DNA of 64,000 bases from Furfurilactobacillus siliginis (GTDB taxonomy: Bacteria; Bacillota; Bacilli; Lactobacillales; Lactobacillaceae): positions 206,974-270,973 of the forward strand of contig NZ_JQCB01000001.1 of NCBI RefSeq assembly GCF_001437435.1, read 5' to 3'. Position 1 is the stretch's first letter. Each line of letters begins with the position of its first letter. Made by a program: the position numbers and the translations under genes. The notes below the pieces were generated by a model. That model searched no databases and was not told where the DNA came from. It saw only the letters and a program-made list of their open reading frames with translations. Positions 44,605 through 53,747 of the stretch are shown piece by piece.

Positions 44605-45447
44605 ATGTCTGATTTAAAATATGAAGTGCTTACAAGTGTTCGTGACAGCTCAACCAGAGGGATTCCTGCTGGAACAGAAACATTACAGTGGGTCGCTAAC
44701 TCAGCTACATTAATTTATGGTGAACGCGACGCTGTGTTGGTCGATACCTTCATGACAACTGACGCTAACAAGGAATTAATCGACTGGATTAAGCAACACC
44801 ACGTCGACTTAAAATATATCTACATCACTCATGCCCACTCTGATCACTTCTTTGGGACTGGCATGATCAAAAAGGCCTTTCCCAACGTTAAAATCATTGC
44901 CACACAAGCCACCGCTGATGGTATTCCCGCCGTCATTATGCCGGCCATGGTCGCAACTGTGTGGAATCACCTCTTTCCTGGTCAGGTTCCAACTGATCTG
45001 CGCGGAGCCGATGAAGTTGTGAACGATCACTTCACCTTAGAAGGCCATCAGCTAGAAATCTTGCATGATGGTTTTACCGATACACACGACTCCACCAGTC
45101 TCTGGGTTCCTGATTTGAAGCTCATCGTCGCTGGTGACGCAACCTACAACGGTGTCCATCCCTTCATGGCAGAAACAACGCTAGCCGCACGACAAAACTG
45201 GATTGCTAGTAATGAGCGCATGAAAGCATTGCATCCGCGGTATGTCGTTGCCGGCCATAAGGTCCCCGAAAATATCGATGATCCAAAGATTTTAGATGAA
45301 ACAATCGCCTACATCACAACCTTCAATCAGTTAGCCGAAACAGCGACTTCTGGAGACGAACTTTATAATATGATGATTGCGCGTTACCCTAATCGCGTTA
45401 ATCCCGGTTCACTGTGGGGCGCAGCGCATTCGGTTATTCGCCAATAA
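44605..45447 (+). CDS. Metallo-beta-lactamase-fold hydrolase
   Basis: 280 aa cytoplasmic MBL-fold enzyme. The metal motif THAHSDH gives His76, His78, Asp80 and His81. Later ligands are probably His157/Asp177 in HDGFTDTHDS...VAGDATYNG and His246-region VVAGHK. Family members hydrolyse thioesters or lactones. It is cotranscribed with the NTF2-like gene and probably controlled by the TetR protein. Confidence 0.85.
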   Translation: MSDLKYEVLTSVRDSSTRGIPAGTETLQWVANSATLIYGERDAVLVDTFMTTDANKELIDWIKQHHVDLKYIYITHAHSDHFFGTGMIKKAFPNVKIIATQATADGIPAVIMPAMVATVWNHLFPGQVPTDLRGADEVVNDHFTLEGHQLEILHDGFTDTHDSTSLWVPDLKLIVAGDATYNGVHPFMAETTLAARQNWIASNERMKALHPRYVVAGHKVPENIDDPKILDETIAYITTFNQLAETATSGDELYNMMIARYPNRVNPGSLWGAAHSVIRQ

Positions 45448-45453
45448 AATAAG

Positions 45454-45633
45454 AGTGAGGCAAAAGTCGGGAAGTAGCGAGCAAGACCTAGAACGACCTA
45501 CCGGATTGGTCTTCAATCCGGTAGGTGGTTCGTAGTCTGCACAGCTACTTGACTTTTGGCGCACGTTTCCGCTATTGAAAATCAGAAAACAGGGTCTGTG
45601 GACATAATTAATCATGTTCACAGACCCTGTTTT
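45454..45633. repeat. Composite palindromic repeat, copy D (reverse order)
   Basis: Module 2 at 45454-45564 (GTGAGGCAAAAGTC...GACTTTTGGCGCAC with core CCTACCGGATTG/CAATCCGGTAGG). A linker TTTCCGCTATTGAAAATCAG is identical, reversed, to that in the 63836 copy. The module 1 hairpin (45588-45633) is AACAGGGTCTGTG/CACAGACCCTGTTTTC. Confidence 0.9.
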
Positions 45634-45720
45634 CATATACCACACAAAGCATATTTTTTTATAAAACATAAACATCCATATTATGATAACGATAATAGAA
45701 AACCAAAAGGAGCGTTCATC

Positions 45721-45933
45721 ATGGGCCAAAGTTCTGATTTTTCAATCACTAATACTGGCTTAGCGACAGCTGGGACAGCCATTCTTCCCAAAACAGGGTT
45801 ACCAGAAGTATTTGGCATTCCTGTCTCCCTTCTGCTCACTTATACCGGCTTAGTTCTACTTACGATAATTTTAGGCCTTCGCCTATATCGAAAAGTACAT
45901 AAACCATCTGTCAAAATCCGGCGGAGGCATTAA
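45721..45933 (+). CDS. Mini-protein with LPKTG sorting signal but no signal peptide
   Basis: 70 aa from an ATG with AAAGGAG 10 nt upstream. Residues 1-21 are a short polar stretch; then ILPKTGLPEVFGIP, a hydrophobic helix (36-53) and a basic tail (RKVHKPSVKIRRRH). This is a complete sortase sorting signal with almost no protein before it and no N-terminal signal peptide. One base separates its stop from the next gene, a membrane glycosyltransferase, so they are coupled. It may be a partner or remnant of a larger surface protein. Confidence 0.75.
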   Translation: MGQSSDFSITNTGLATAGTAILPKTGLPEVFGIPVSLLLTYTGLVLLTIILGLRLYRKVHKPSVKIRRRH

Positions 45934-45934
45934 C

Positions 45935-47182
45935 ATGAATATCACTCAATTTAATTTATTCGTTGTCATCATCTGTTTCATTAACCTAATTCGTGTCGCG
46001 ATCAACGTAATTGGCGCTGAAGTTTACGATATCAAAGAACAATCACGTAAACACGATCATCATTATCAACCACTTATCTCAGTTATTATCCCAGCATTTA
46101 ATGAGGCATCATGTATCATTCGCACATTAACAGCAGCTGCTAATAACGACTATAAAAACAAAGAAATTTGGGTCGTTGATGATGGCTCAACGGATAAAAC
46201 CGTCGAAATCGTCAATGCCTTTCTCACCACTCATGATTACCCATTCTGTCATTTAATTAGCCAAGAGAACGGCGGCAAATCTCGTGCAATAAATAATGCT
46301 GTCAAGAATTATGCAAAAGGCAATCTTATTATGGTCCTCGATGCCGATTCCTCACTAGCACCTACTGCCATCGGCAACATGGTGGAACACTTTTCTAACC
46401 CGAAAGTAATTGGGATGGCTGCCAACGTTAAAATGATGCAAAAATGGTCCATCTTAGGCATGGTTCAACGGATCGAGTTTTTAACTGCCTACCGTGGAAA
46501 ATCATCCGAAGATATGACAAAGATGCTATACATTATTGGTGGCGTTGGTTCCACTTTCCGCCGTAATATCATGCTGGAGGCTGGTTTATACGATACCGAT
46601 ACCGTAACTGAAGACATTGATTTTACGCTTAAAGCCATGGAAAAATTCGGTAATGTTCCCTTTAGATTTGGTTACGCGGCCAATTGTGTGGTGTACACCG
46701 AACCAGTGTCTCGCTTTTCCTCTTTATTCAAGCAACGCTTTCGCTGGAAATATGGTCGTTTCAAGGCTTTTGTGAAATATCATTCACTCTTCTTTAACCG
46801 CAATAAAAAATACAGCAAAACGCTAACTTGGTTTACACTCCCGCAAGCGCTTATCCAAGAATTGTTTATGCTAATTGAACCGGCGATTTTTCTGTACCTA
46901 CAATATCTAATTATTGTTCATATGGACTTCATCACATTTATAAATGTGATTACGTACTTTAGCACCCTGACCTTCTTATCCATTTCCGTTGATAAAATCG
47001 AGACTTTTGGTCAAAAGATTATATTAGTGGTGATTTTACCGTTTGTTTATTTCGGGATGTTCCTTTTAACGATCGTGGAATACCTCAGTTTAGCGCGGTC
47101 AATTTTTAAAACAAAAACATTACTCACTAATTCTGATAAGCATGCCAACTGGCAACATGTCGAACGACTCAACGATCTTTAA
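45935..47182 (+). CDS. Membrane glycosyltransferase family 2 (PgaC/hyaluronan synthase-like)
   Basis: 415 aa, processive-type GT2. N-terminal TM (7-25), catalytic VVDDGSTD (80-87), DAD (136-138), TED acid (225-227) and QRFRW (267-271), then three or four C-terminal TM segments. These motifs define beta-glycan synthases that polymerise and export hexosamine or glucuronan-type chains. No export or modification partner is visible. The preceding LPKTG mini-protein is coupled to it. Confidence 0.9.
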   Translation: MNITQFNLFVVIICFINLIRVAINVIGAEVYDIKEQSRKHDHHYQPLISVIIPAFNEASCIIRTLTAAANNDYKNKEIWVVDDGSTDKTVEIVNAFLTTHDYPFCHLISQENGGKSRAINNAVKNYAKGNLIMVLDADSSLAPTAIGNMVEHFSNPKVIGMAANVKMMQKWSILGMVQRIEFLTAYRGKSSEDMTKMLYIIGGVGSTFRRNIMLEAGLYDTDTVTEDIDFTLKAMEKFGNVPFRFGYAANCVVYTEPVSRFSSLFKQRFRWKYGRFKAFVKYHSLFFNRNKKYSKTLTWFTLPQALIQELFMLIEPAIFLYLQYLIIVHMDFITFINVITYFSTLTFLSISVDKIETFGQKIILVVILPFVYFGMFLLTIVEYLSLARSIFKTKTLLTNSDKHANWQHVERLNDL

Positions 47183-47288
47183 TTCCACAGTCTATTTTCA
47201 AGGATCAAACTATCAACGGTTCCCACGATGTGTTATAACCTTTTTAGATAAAAATCCATTGCCATTTTCATTCTAACGAGGTTCTCTA

Positions 47289-48044
47289 ATGAACGTTTTA
47301 ATCCCAATCCCCACTTACGGTTTTGATCCCACCGAAGCAGCCATTCCATGGCAATACCTAACAACCCACCACGTTTCCGTGACGTTTGCCACCCCAGCCG
47401 GCACACCGGCTGCTGCAGACGCGCGCCTCCTAACAGGCAAAGGGTTCGGTCCATTTAAACAACTACTTATGGCTGACAAAGCTGCACGCACTGCTTATCA
47501 ACAGATGATTCAATCGTCAGCGTTCACCCATCCACTTAGTTATGACAACATCGACAGTGCTGATTTTTCCGCCTTACTATTACCCGGTGGTCACGATAAG
47601 GCGATCAAAGAATATTTAGAATCATCCATCTTACGGCAACAAATCGTCAATTTCTTTGCTGAAGATAAACTTGTCGGCGCAATCTGCCACGGAACAGTCG
47701 CGGCAGCCCGTGCCATCGATCCGCAAACCCACCAATCCGTTCTAGCGAATTTCCGCACCACGTCATTATTGAAAATACAGGAGTTAGGAGCCTACTATCT
47801 CACGTGTCTATGGCTTGGCACGTATTACCGCACCTATCCACAAACCGTGGCTGATGAAGTGCAGGCCAGCCTAACTGATGCCTCACGACAATATCGTCAC
47901 GGACATCATCCATTCACCCGCGATACGGCTGATAAGACAAACACCTCACTAGTTACCGTCGACCAAAATTACGTTTCAGCACGCTGGCCAGGTGACGCCC
48001 ATCGGTTTGCACAAGTTTTTTACGACCAATTAATTAACCAGTAG
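47289..48044 (+). CDS. DJ-1/PfpI-family protein
   Basis: 251 aa. The class I glutamine-amidotransferase-like fold has nucleophile elbow AICHGTVAAAR and acidic DNIDSADFSALLLPGGHDK. The C-terminal region carries extra helices. Members are chaperone/glyoxalase or stress proteins; the specific activity is unknown. GAGG lies upstream of the ATG; a parS-like site and a terminator follow. Confidence 0.85.
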   Translation: MNVLIPIPTYGFDPTEAAIPWQYLTTHHVSVTFATPAGTPAAADARLLTGKGFGPFKQLLMADKAARTAYQQMIQSSAFTHPLSYDNIDSADFSALLLPGGHDKAIKEYLESSILRQQIVNFFAEDKLVGAICHGTVAAARAIDPQTHQSVLANFRTTSLLKIQELGAYYLTCLWLGTYYRTYPQTVADEVQASLTDASRQYRHGHHPFTRDTADKTNTSLVTVDQNYVSARWPGDAHRFAQVFYDQLINQ

Positions 48045-48053
48045 GAACGCTAG

Positions 48054-48069
48054 CGTTTCACGTGAAACA
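48054..48069. promoter_or_regulatory. parS-like palindrome (CACGTG core)
   Basis: CGTTTCACGTGAAACA, one base from consensus parS, between the PfpI gene and its terminator. Confidence 0.65.
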
Positions 48070-48120
48070 ATAAAGCACTGCCATTATCGACTGATTAGCC
48101 GATAATGGCAGTGCTTTATT
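48069..48120. terminator. Bidirectional terminator after the PfpI gene
   Basis: AATAAAGCACTGCCATTATC pairs with GATAATGGCAGTGCTTTATT. Confidence 0.9.
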
Positions 48121-48137
48121 GTTGGCGCTCATAATAC

Positions 48138-48213
48138 CTATCGCACAGGATTGAAGGCCAACCTGTACGGCAGTTCTAGGTCTTGCTCACAACTTTCCGT
48201 TTTTATCCCACTC
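48138..48213. repeat. Composite palindromic repeat, copy G (half, degenerate)
   Basis: CAGGATTGAAGGCCAACC, CGGCAGTTCTAGGTCTTGCT and CAACTTTCC match the second half of module 2. The left outer arm is missing. Confidence 0.75.
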
Positions 48214-48223
48214 TCAAATTGAA

Positions 48224-48820
48224 TTAACTAATCTTATGCACCGTTTCAGCACGTTGCCGTTGTCTGTCTAACCAAGGTTTTAACCGCAGGTAGACCAACC
48301 AAAAGGCCACCCCAATGATGACTCCCTTAATCAAATTAAACGGTAGCACAACGCTGAACATCAACGCCGGAATATTGGTTGACTGTGGTAGTCCGCCCAC
48401 CTGCATGTACAACGGAAACATCACAAATGCGTTTAAAATCATCATGAAGATGGTTAGTGACAAAGTTGCCACCACAATCCCCAACGTAAGCTTAACTGCA
48501 TCCCGCTGCCGTGATCGCGTAATGATCAGGTACAGGGGAATTACATACAGTAGACTCGCCACAAACGCGATGCTGTTTCCGATGATATACAACGGATTAA
48601 ACCCTTGCAAAAACAGATGAACCAGTGCCGCAATCAGTGCGATGGTGGTTCCGCCACCGATACCGTAAATGAGTGTCCCCAACATAATGATGAGTAAACT
48701 CAGATCCAACTGCATGTATGGTGCAGCCGGTAAAATTGGAAATTGTAGCAACAGTAACACTGCTGCTACGGCTCCTAGCACCGCGACTGTGATGTTGCGG
48801 CGCAATGGTGATTGTCCCAT
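48224..48820 (-). CDS. ribU: RibU, riboflavin-specific ECF S component
   Basis: 198 aa from the ATG at 48820 (AGGAGG 9 nt upstream). Six hydrophobic segments (for example RNITVAVLGAVAAVLLLLQF, GVIIGVAFWLVYL) fit an ECF S component. The upstream FMN riboswitch identifies the ligand as riboflavin/FMN. It works with the shared EcfAA'T module encoded elsewhere. Confidence 0.9.
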   Translation of the reverse strand: MGQSPLRRNITVAVLGAVAAVLLLLQFPILPAAPYMQLDLSLLIIMLGTLIYGIGGGTTIALIAALVHLFLQGFNPLYIIGNSIAFVASLLYVIPLYLIITRSRQRDAVKLTLGIVVATLSLTIFMMILNAFVMFPLYMQVGGLPQSTNIPALMFSVVLPFNLIKGVIIGVAFWLVYLRLKPWLDRQRQRAETVHKIS

Positions 48821-48880
48821 GATAATGCCTCCTAGATAATTGTTTGAATTACCAGGATCACCTTCACTTGAACAAGTTAC

Positions 48881-48928
48881 AAAAAATGGTCTGACCCACT
48901 TTTCCCAGGAAAAGCGATCAGACCATTT
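48881..48928 (-). terminator. Expression-platform terminator of the FMN riboswitch
   Basis: ATGGTCTGA/TCAGACCAT followed by TTTTTTG between the aptamer and ribU. Forming it when FMN binds would turn the gene off. Confidence 0.85.
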
Positions 48929-48965
48929 CATTCATTTAGTCAGTGTAAAATGAACGTAACCGTCA

Positions 48966-49082
48966 ATCTTCTTTATACCAGACTGTACTGTCGGTCTTGG
49001 GATCGCACCAAGTCAACTCAACAAAAGTGTTGAGGTCGCGGACTATTACCGCCGGTCGGGACTTTCACCCTGCCCTGAAGAT
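48966..49082 (-). ncRNA. FMN riboswitch (RFN element)
   Basis: Minus strand conserved blocks in order: ATCTTCAGGGCAGGGTGAAA, GTCCCGACCGGCGGTAATAG, a variable TCAACACTTTTGTTGA stem, TTGGTGCGATCCCAAGACC, GACAGTACAGTCTGG and closing GAAGAT. It controls ribU. Confidence 0.95.
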
Positions 49083-49164
49083 GAACCAATATTTAATTCA
49101 CAGTAACAATAACACACCTGACACCTGATGTGTGCAATATTGTACTTTTACTCACAACGGCAGC

Positions 49165-49668
49165 TTAATATGCACCTGCAGAGTAAGTTAGATCATAGCT
49201 ATGCGTGTAAATCTCAACCAGGTTACCAAACGGATCTTCCATGTAAACCATTTTAAATGGCTTTTCGCCTGGATAGTATTCCTTGATCGGCATCCGTTGT
49301 TTGCCGCCATGCGCTTTAATGCGCTCGACTAACCCTTCAATGTCTGGATCCTGCACACCGTAATGGAAAATACTGGTTTCCCAGAATTTGAAGTTATTGT
49401 CTGGTGCAGCATTGTTGCTGAACTCAAACAGTTCAATACCGATACCATCCCCGGTGGTCATGTGGGCGATATTATAACTCCCCCAACCAGCGCCGAAAAC
49501 CTCTGTCGACATCACGCCGATGGCCGAATCATCTTCTTTAACTGTGGCTGGTTCCATAATGGTATACCAACCCATAACATTGGCATAAAAATCAACTGCC
49601 TTATGAATATCTGGTACCGATAGGCCGATATGCGAAAAGTTAACTGGATATGGTTGTTTGTTTGTCAT
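49165..49668 (-). CDS. VOC/glyoxalase-family protein
   Basis: 167 aa from the ATG at 49668 (AAAGGAG 9 nt upstream). Vicinal-oxygen-chelate fold with HIGLSVPDIHKAVDFYANVM, and a second half IFHYGVQDPDIEGLVERI ending DPFGNLVEIYTHSY; metal ligands His and Glu are in place. Possibly a ring-cleaving dioxygenase or glyoxalase. It is divergent from an HxlR gene. Confidence 0.88.
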   Translation of the reverse strand: MTNKQPYPVNFSHIGLSVPDIHKAVDFYANVMGWYTIMEPATVKEDDSAIGVMSTEVFGAGWGSYNIAHMTTGDGIGIELFEFSNNAAPDNNFKFWETSIFHYGVQDPDIEGLVERIKAHGGKQRMPIKEYYPGEKPFKMVYMEDPFGNLVEIYTHSYDLTYSAGAY

Positions 49669-49732
49669 TGTGATAAACTCCTTTAAATTAAGTGTTATCA
49701 TCATAACGGCGGTTATTATACGTCACAAGTAC

Positions 49733-49746
49733 GCACATATTTGTGC
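49733..49746. promoter_or_regulatory. Palindrome between VOC and HxlR genes
   Basis: GCACA-TATT-TGTGC, a candidate HxlR operator. Confidence 0.4.
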
Positions 49747-49807
49747 AATACCCACTTTGAAGTTAGATATGGACAGGATCAGTCATTTCAACGAGGAAAA
49801 ATTTAAA

Positions 49808-50155
49808 ATGAAAAAATATCATATTGGTATAGAAGCCACCATGGATGTCATCAGCGGAAAATGGAAGCCCTTGTTACTGTGTTTTATTCAAACCGGCGTT
49901 AATCGCAACAGCACACTACTGGCAGCAATTCCTGAATTGTCACAAAAGGTGCTGTCTGAACAGCTCAGCCAGCTCGTGCATGATGGCATCCTCGAGCGCG
50001 TTTCATTCCCAGTCGTGCCACCACATGTCGAATATCATTTAACCGATTATGGCCAATCATTAACCAGCATTCTAATGGAACTCTGTCACTGGGGTGAAGG
50101 CCACGTAGAACGTCTATCACAAACAGAAGCGGTCGAGCTCGAAACTAACCTATAG
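49808..50155 (+). CDS. HxlR-family regulator
   Basis: 115 aa from the ATG at 49808 (GAGG upstream). DVISGKWKPLLLCFIQTGV, LSQKVLSEQLSQLVHDGIL, VPPHVEYHLTDYGQSL. It probably controls the divergent VOC gene. Confidence 0.92.
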   Translation: MKKYHIGIEATMDVISGKWKPLLLCFIQTGVNRNSTLLAAIPELSQKVLSEQLSQLVHDGILERVSFPVVPPHVEYHLTDYGQSLTSILMELCHWGEGHVERLSQTEAVELETNL

Positions 50156-50238
50156 CAGTGTTACTCGCCAAAGTAAATTCGGCGTCACGGTAGCGCCATC
50201 GCTATCTGTTCACGTTAACGATTGTCATTATTTAAATT

Positions 50239-50290
50239 AAAATCCGCTGTCGCAATTTACGTTAGTGTAACTTGCGACAGCGGATTTTTT
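50239..50290. terminator. Bidirectional terminator
   Basis: AAAATCCGCTGTCGCAA/TTGCGACAGCGGATTTTTT; the HxlR gene and the convergent MMPL gene end here. Confidence 0.93.
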
Positions 50291-50369
50291 GTATTGTATT
50301 AACCTTTTCTCTTAACGGCTATGGCTCTGCTCTTATGGCGCTCGCCGTTATCCTGGTTGGCAGAAGAGA

Positions 50370-52934
50370 CTACTCGTGCATCTTTTTGCGATCCCAACGA
50401 TGTAAGAAAACGATGATCGCCGGTAAAATGGTTAGCGCGCTGATTAACGAGAAGGCAGTGTCCAATACGGTGATAAGCCCAAAGGACTGCAACACTGGGA
50501 AGTTTGCAAAGATGATGGCAGAAAATCCACCGATAACCGTCATCCCTGAGACAAAGATGGCTTGTCCAACTGACGTCACCGCCTCAATGATCGCATCTAT
50601 AGGTTGTTTCCCACGTTGCTGTTCCTCACGATACCGTTCCAAAATCAAAATTGTGAATTCGGTTCCGATCCCAAGTACTAACGAACTGAGTGAGATCGTC
50701 AATGGATTGTATGAAATGCCCATCAACCATAATGTCAGTGGTGACAGTCCCAATACCAGCAAAATCGGTAGCACTGGGTACAATGCAAAACGGAAATCAC
50801 GGTAAATCAACAAGAGAATTAAGAAAATAATCGTAATTCCAGCAATGATAATAAGCTCATGGTTCGCAGTCATGTTGTTGACACCGGTTAGCCCCATCAC
50901 CTGTGCACCAGCTGGGCGAATCGAGACGCCATGCGGTGCATGGACATCATTACTAATTTGATTCATTAGCTTTAACTGTTGCGTACTGCTTAAATCTTTA
51001 TTGATCCTAAACTGTAGCGTCGTGTACTGATGATCATTGCTAATCAGTACCTGCTTCATCGATTTAGGTAGCTGATTACTACGAGCATTTAAACTTTTTT
51101 GTGGTGTCTCAGAAACTTTCACAGCGTTCATTTGTAAACTAGTTGGCAGGCTCGTAACACCAGTAATTCCGGTATAACGCCGATCCTCTTGCCGCCCAAA
51201 TTTAGCAACATACTGCATTGTCTTTTGGTCACGAACATCATCACCCTTTACTAAATAAGTGATGTACGCCGTTGACCCAATCTGGCGTTGTAAGTATTTC
51301 GTATCTTGCAATGCCGGCATCGACTGTGGAATCATCTTGGTCATATCCGTTTCAGTGTTTAACTGTCGCTCAACACCAAAACCAATCCCACCAAGCAAAA
51401 TCCCGATAATCAAAATAACCACACTGTGCTTCGTAACGAACGTTGCATACCGCTTTAAGAATGCTGCCAAAGCCGATGGCTTACGTTCCTTTGTGGTGGC
51501 TGCTGTCGTCGTATTCTTACGATCTAAGAATGGCACAATGCTAAACATCAAGATCAATTCCGTAATGTATGCACTGACCACCCCAATCGCTAAGGTCAAT
51601 CCAAACCCTTGCATCATTGGTGCCTTTGACAGAAACATCGTTAGAAAGCTAAAAGTCATCACCATTAGTGAAATACCAACGGCCGGTCCCATTTTACCAA
51701 TCGCAACCTCTAACGCATGTGTCGCATTATGGTCATGGCGATACTCTTCTTCATATCGATTTAAAAATTGCACACCAAAGTCAGTCCCTAAACCAATGAT
51801 GATCGGCAGTGTTGCCATCGTCGCTAACGTCAATGAAATACCCGTCCAGCCCATGAATCCAAACGTCCAGATAAGACTAACGGCCACAAAGAATAACGGA
51901 AACATCCGCCGCCGAACGCGGAAAATCAACGATAAAATAACAAACATAACCACCACGGCTAAACCAAGCATGATCATCATTGCTCGCGTCACTCGTGCCT
52001 GTACTTGACCTGAGATTGCTGGTGAGCCAGCAACACGAACCTTGATGGCATGGTCGAAGTGCGCTGCTTTAATGGCCTGATTGACGTCCTTAGTTAATTT
52101 CACGTAAGTTGTCATATCAGTTTTATCAGATGTGTTGACCAGCAATAAAACATTCCGCCCATTTTTCGGCAGTAACTGTTGCATAGCCTTAGGCACACGT
52201 CCACTATCAGAGAAAATCAAATTGCGTAACATCTTTGTCGACATGTCGGCAGTCTTTGGCAGCTGCTGTTGAACTTGTTGACCAATTTTCCCCTGCCGTT
52301 CTGGTGTCAGCAAGCTCATTGTATATTGCTGAATCTTTGCTTGTTGATCAGGTTGCAGTGCCTTGTTCAAATTAGTAGCCGCACTTGGATCAGCTGCTAA
52401 CGCCTGCTTTTGGGCATCATTCAGCAAACTCATCGTATATTGCTGAATCTGTTGCTGCTGCTCAGGTGTCAGAATTGCTGTTACTTGACCTTGTAACTGC
52501 TGCTTTGCCTTTGCTGGCAAACTTGCCATTAGCTGTGCTTGTTGTTCCTTGTTTGCAGCACCTGCACTCGCAGCATTCTTAGCATGTAAGCTTTCATCTA
52601 ACACGTTTACGATACTAGTTGTTCCACGAACGTTATCAACCTTGTCTAAACGACCCCGTAACTTATCTAAACGATTCATCGTGTCGTGACTGACCAGATC
52701 ATCTCGTGATCCACTCAGTAATACATAGACTGCATCCCCACCAAAGTGCTTTTGATACGTTTCTGTATCCTTATACACCTGGGCTTTTTTGCTAACAAAA
52801 ATACTGTTACCCATGTCCATTTGAACTTTAGGCAAACCGACCGCAAAGCCTGCGGTGATTAATAAAATGGCAGCTAGTAGCCAGCCAATGCGTTTTTGAA
52901 TAAAGTGTCCCAACGCAACGAAATATCTCTCCAT
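50370..52934 (-). CDS. MMPL/RND-family transporter
   Basis: 854 aa from the ATG at 52934 (AAAGGG upstream). Two RND halves, each with a TM followed by a large extracellular loop and five TM segments; GLGTDFGVQFLNRYEEE and GIGTEFTILILERYREE are the paired TM4 motifs with the proton-relay Asp and Glu. The first loop is Gln-rich with a duplicated block IQQYTMSLL (about 33 residues apart). It probably exports lipids or hydrophobic compounds. It lies downstream of a TetR gene across a terminator. Confidence 0.92.
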   Translation of the reverse strand: MERYFVALGHFIQKRIGWLLAAILLITAGFAVGLPKVQMDMGNSIFVSKKAQVYKDTETYQKHFGGDAVYVLLSGSRDDLVSHDTMNRLDKLRGRLDKVDNVRGTTSIVNVLDESLHAKNAASAGAANKEQQAQLMASLPAKAKQQLQGQVTAILTPEQQQQIQQYTMSLLNDAQKQALAADPSAATNLNKALQPDQQAKIQQYTMSLLTPERQGKIGQQVQQQLPKTADMSTKMLRNLIFSDSGRVPKAMQQLLPKNGRNVLLLVNTSDKTDMTTYVKLTKDVNQAIKAAHFDHAIKVRVAGSPAISGQVQARVTRAMMIMLGLAVVVMFVILSLIFRVRRRMFPLFFVAVSLIWTFGFMGWTGISLTLATMATLPIIIGLGTDFGVQFLNRYEEEYRHDHNATHALEVAIGKMGPAVGISLMVMTFSFLTMFLSKAPMMQGFGLTLAIGVVSAYITELILMFSIVPFLDRKNTTTAATTKERKPSALAAFLKRYATFVTKHSVVILIIGILLGGIGFGVERQLNTETDMTKMIPQSMPALQDTKYLQRQIGSTAYITYLVKGDDVRDQKTMQYVAKFGRQEDRRYTGITGVTSLPTSLQMNAVKVSETPQKSLNARSNQLPKSMKQVLISNDHQYTTLQFRINKDLSSTQQLKLMNQISNDVHAPHGVSIRPAGAQVMGLTGVNNMTANHELIIIAGITIIFLILLLIYRDFRFALYPVLPILLVLGLSPLTLWLMGISYNPLTISLSSLVLGIGTEFTILILERYREEQQRGKQPIDAIIEAVTSVGQAIFVSGMTVIGGFSAIIFANFPVLQSFGLITVLDTAFSLISALTILPAIIVFLHRWDRKKMHE

Positions 52935-53000
52935 GCTTTTTATTGCCCTTTCTCTACGAAAATTAGGTCTAGTATAAAAAGCCGTGCATAACAAAAACAG

Positions 53001-53051
53001 ATACAGAAAAAGGCGCGTGTCCCTTAATGAGACACACGCCTTTTTCTGTAT
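53001..53051 (-). terminator. Terminator between TetR and MMPL genes
   Basis: ATACAGAAAAAGGCGTGTGT pairs with its near-perfect complement ending CTTTTTCTGTAT. Confidence 0.9.
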
Positions 53052-53054
53052 CAT

Positions 53055-53648
53055 TTATTCCGGTTCAATACCGCAAAAACGGTCAATGCTGTCCATCAAA
53101 AAGGTTACAATTTCATCTCTCGATGTCGATTGTTCCGTTGTGACCCAACGCATAATCAGGTTCGTCACGGCGCCAGCAATCATGCTGATAACTAAATCCG
53201 TCCGTGGTGATGCATTGATTTGATTAAGTAACTGATCGTGTGGTGAGCCATCTTTTGTCCGCGCATCATCCAACTTTTCAGTCAAGGTTTGCTCTAATGC
53301 TTCACTTAACACAAAGTGCATGTTTTCATGCTGATTGGCAGTAGTTAGGTTTCGAAATTCCCGGCGATTTTCATTCACATAATCCACAACCTCAGTAATC
53401 AATTCGCGATGATTCGTTTCTAGTTCACGTGAATCAACTTCTTGACGCATGATACGAAACTCATCTTGGAGCAAGTCATACTTATCATGATAATACCGAT
53501 AAAACGTGCTGCGATGATTTTGAGACTGCTCACAAATGTCATTCACACTGATTTGTTCAAACGGTTTTTGTTTTAGCAATGCATGTAATGCGTCGACAAA
53601 TTCTAGGCGCGTCTTTTCCTGACGCGAGCTTGGTTCGCTGATCATCAT
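53055..53648 (-). CDS. TetR-family regulator
   Basis: 197 aa. Helix-turn-helix (8-55: TRLEFVDALHALL, ISVNDICEQSQNHRSTFYRYYHDK) and the TetR_C_7-like C-terminal half. AGGAGG lies 11 nt before the first ATG. Upstream of the MMPL gene on the same strand; likely its repressor. Confidence 0.9.
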   Translation of the reverse strand: MMISEPSSRQEKTRLEFVDALHALLKQKPFEQISVNDICEQSQNHRSTFYRYYHDKYDLLQDEFRIMRQEVDSRELETNHRELITEVVDYVNENRREFRNLTTANQHENMHFVLSEALEQTLTEKLDDARTKDGSPHDQLLNQINASPRTDLVISMIAGAVTNLIMRWVTTEQSTSRDEIVTFLMDSIDRFCGIEPE

Positions 53649-53665
53649 TTGGTTGATCTACCTCC

Positions 53666-53681
53666 TGTTTCACGTGTAACA
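53666..53681. promoter_or_regulatory. parS-like palindrome
   Basis: TGTTTCACGTGTAACA, one mismatch to parS, immediately upstream of the TetR ribosome binding site. Confidence 0.6.
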
Positions 53682-53747
53682 CCATCATCTAGCTGGTTAA
53701 TCTGATTCCTCGTTTTACATGATTACGTGCGGTCTTGCAAGGATTTC

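Noticed and set aside
51259..52008. 249-codon open frame antisense to the MMPL gene
   Set aside because: It is a shadow of the transmembrane codon pattern of the real gene on the other strand.
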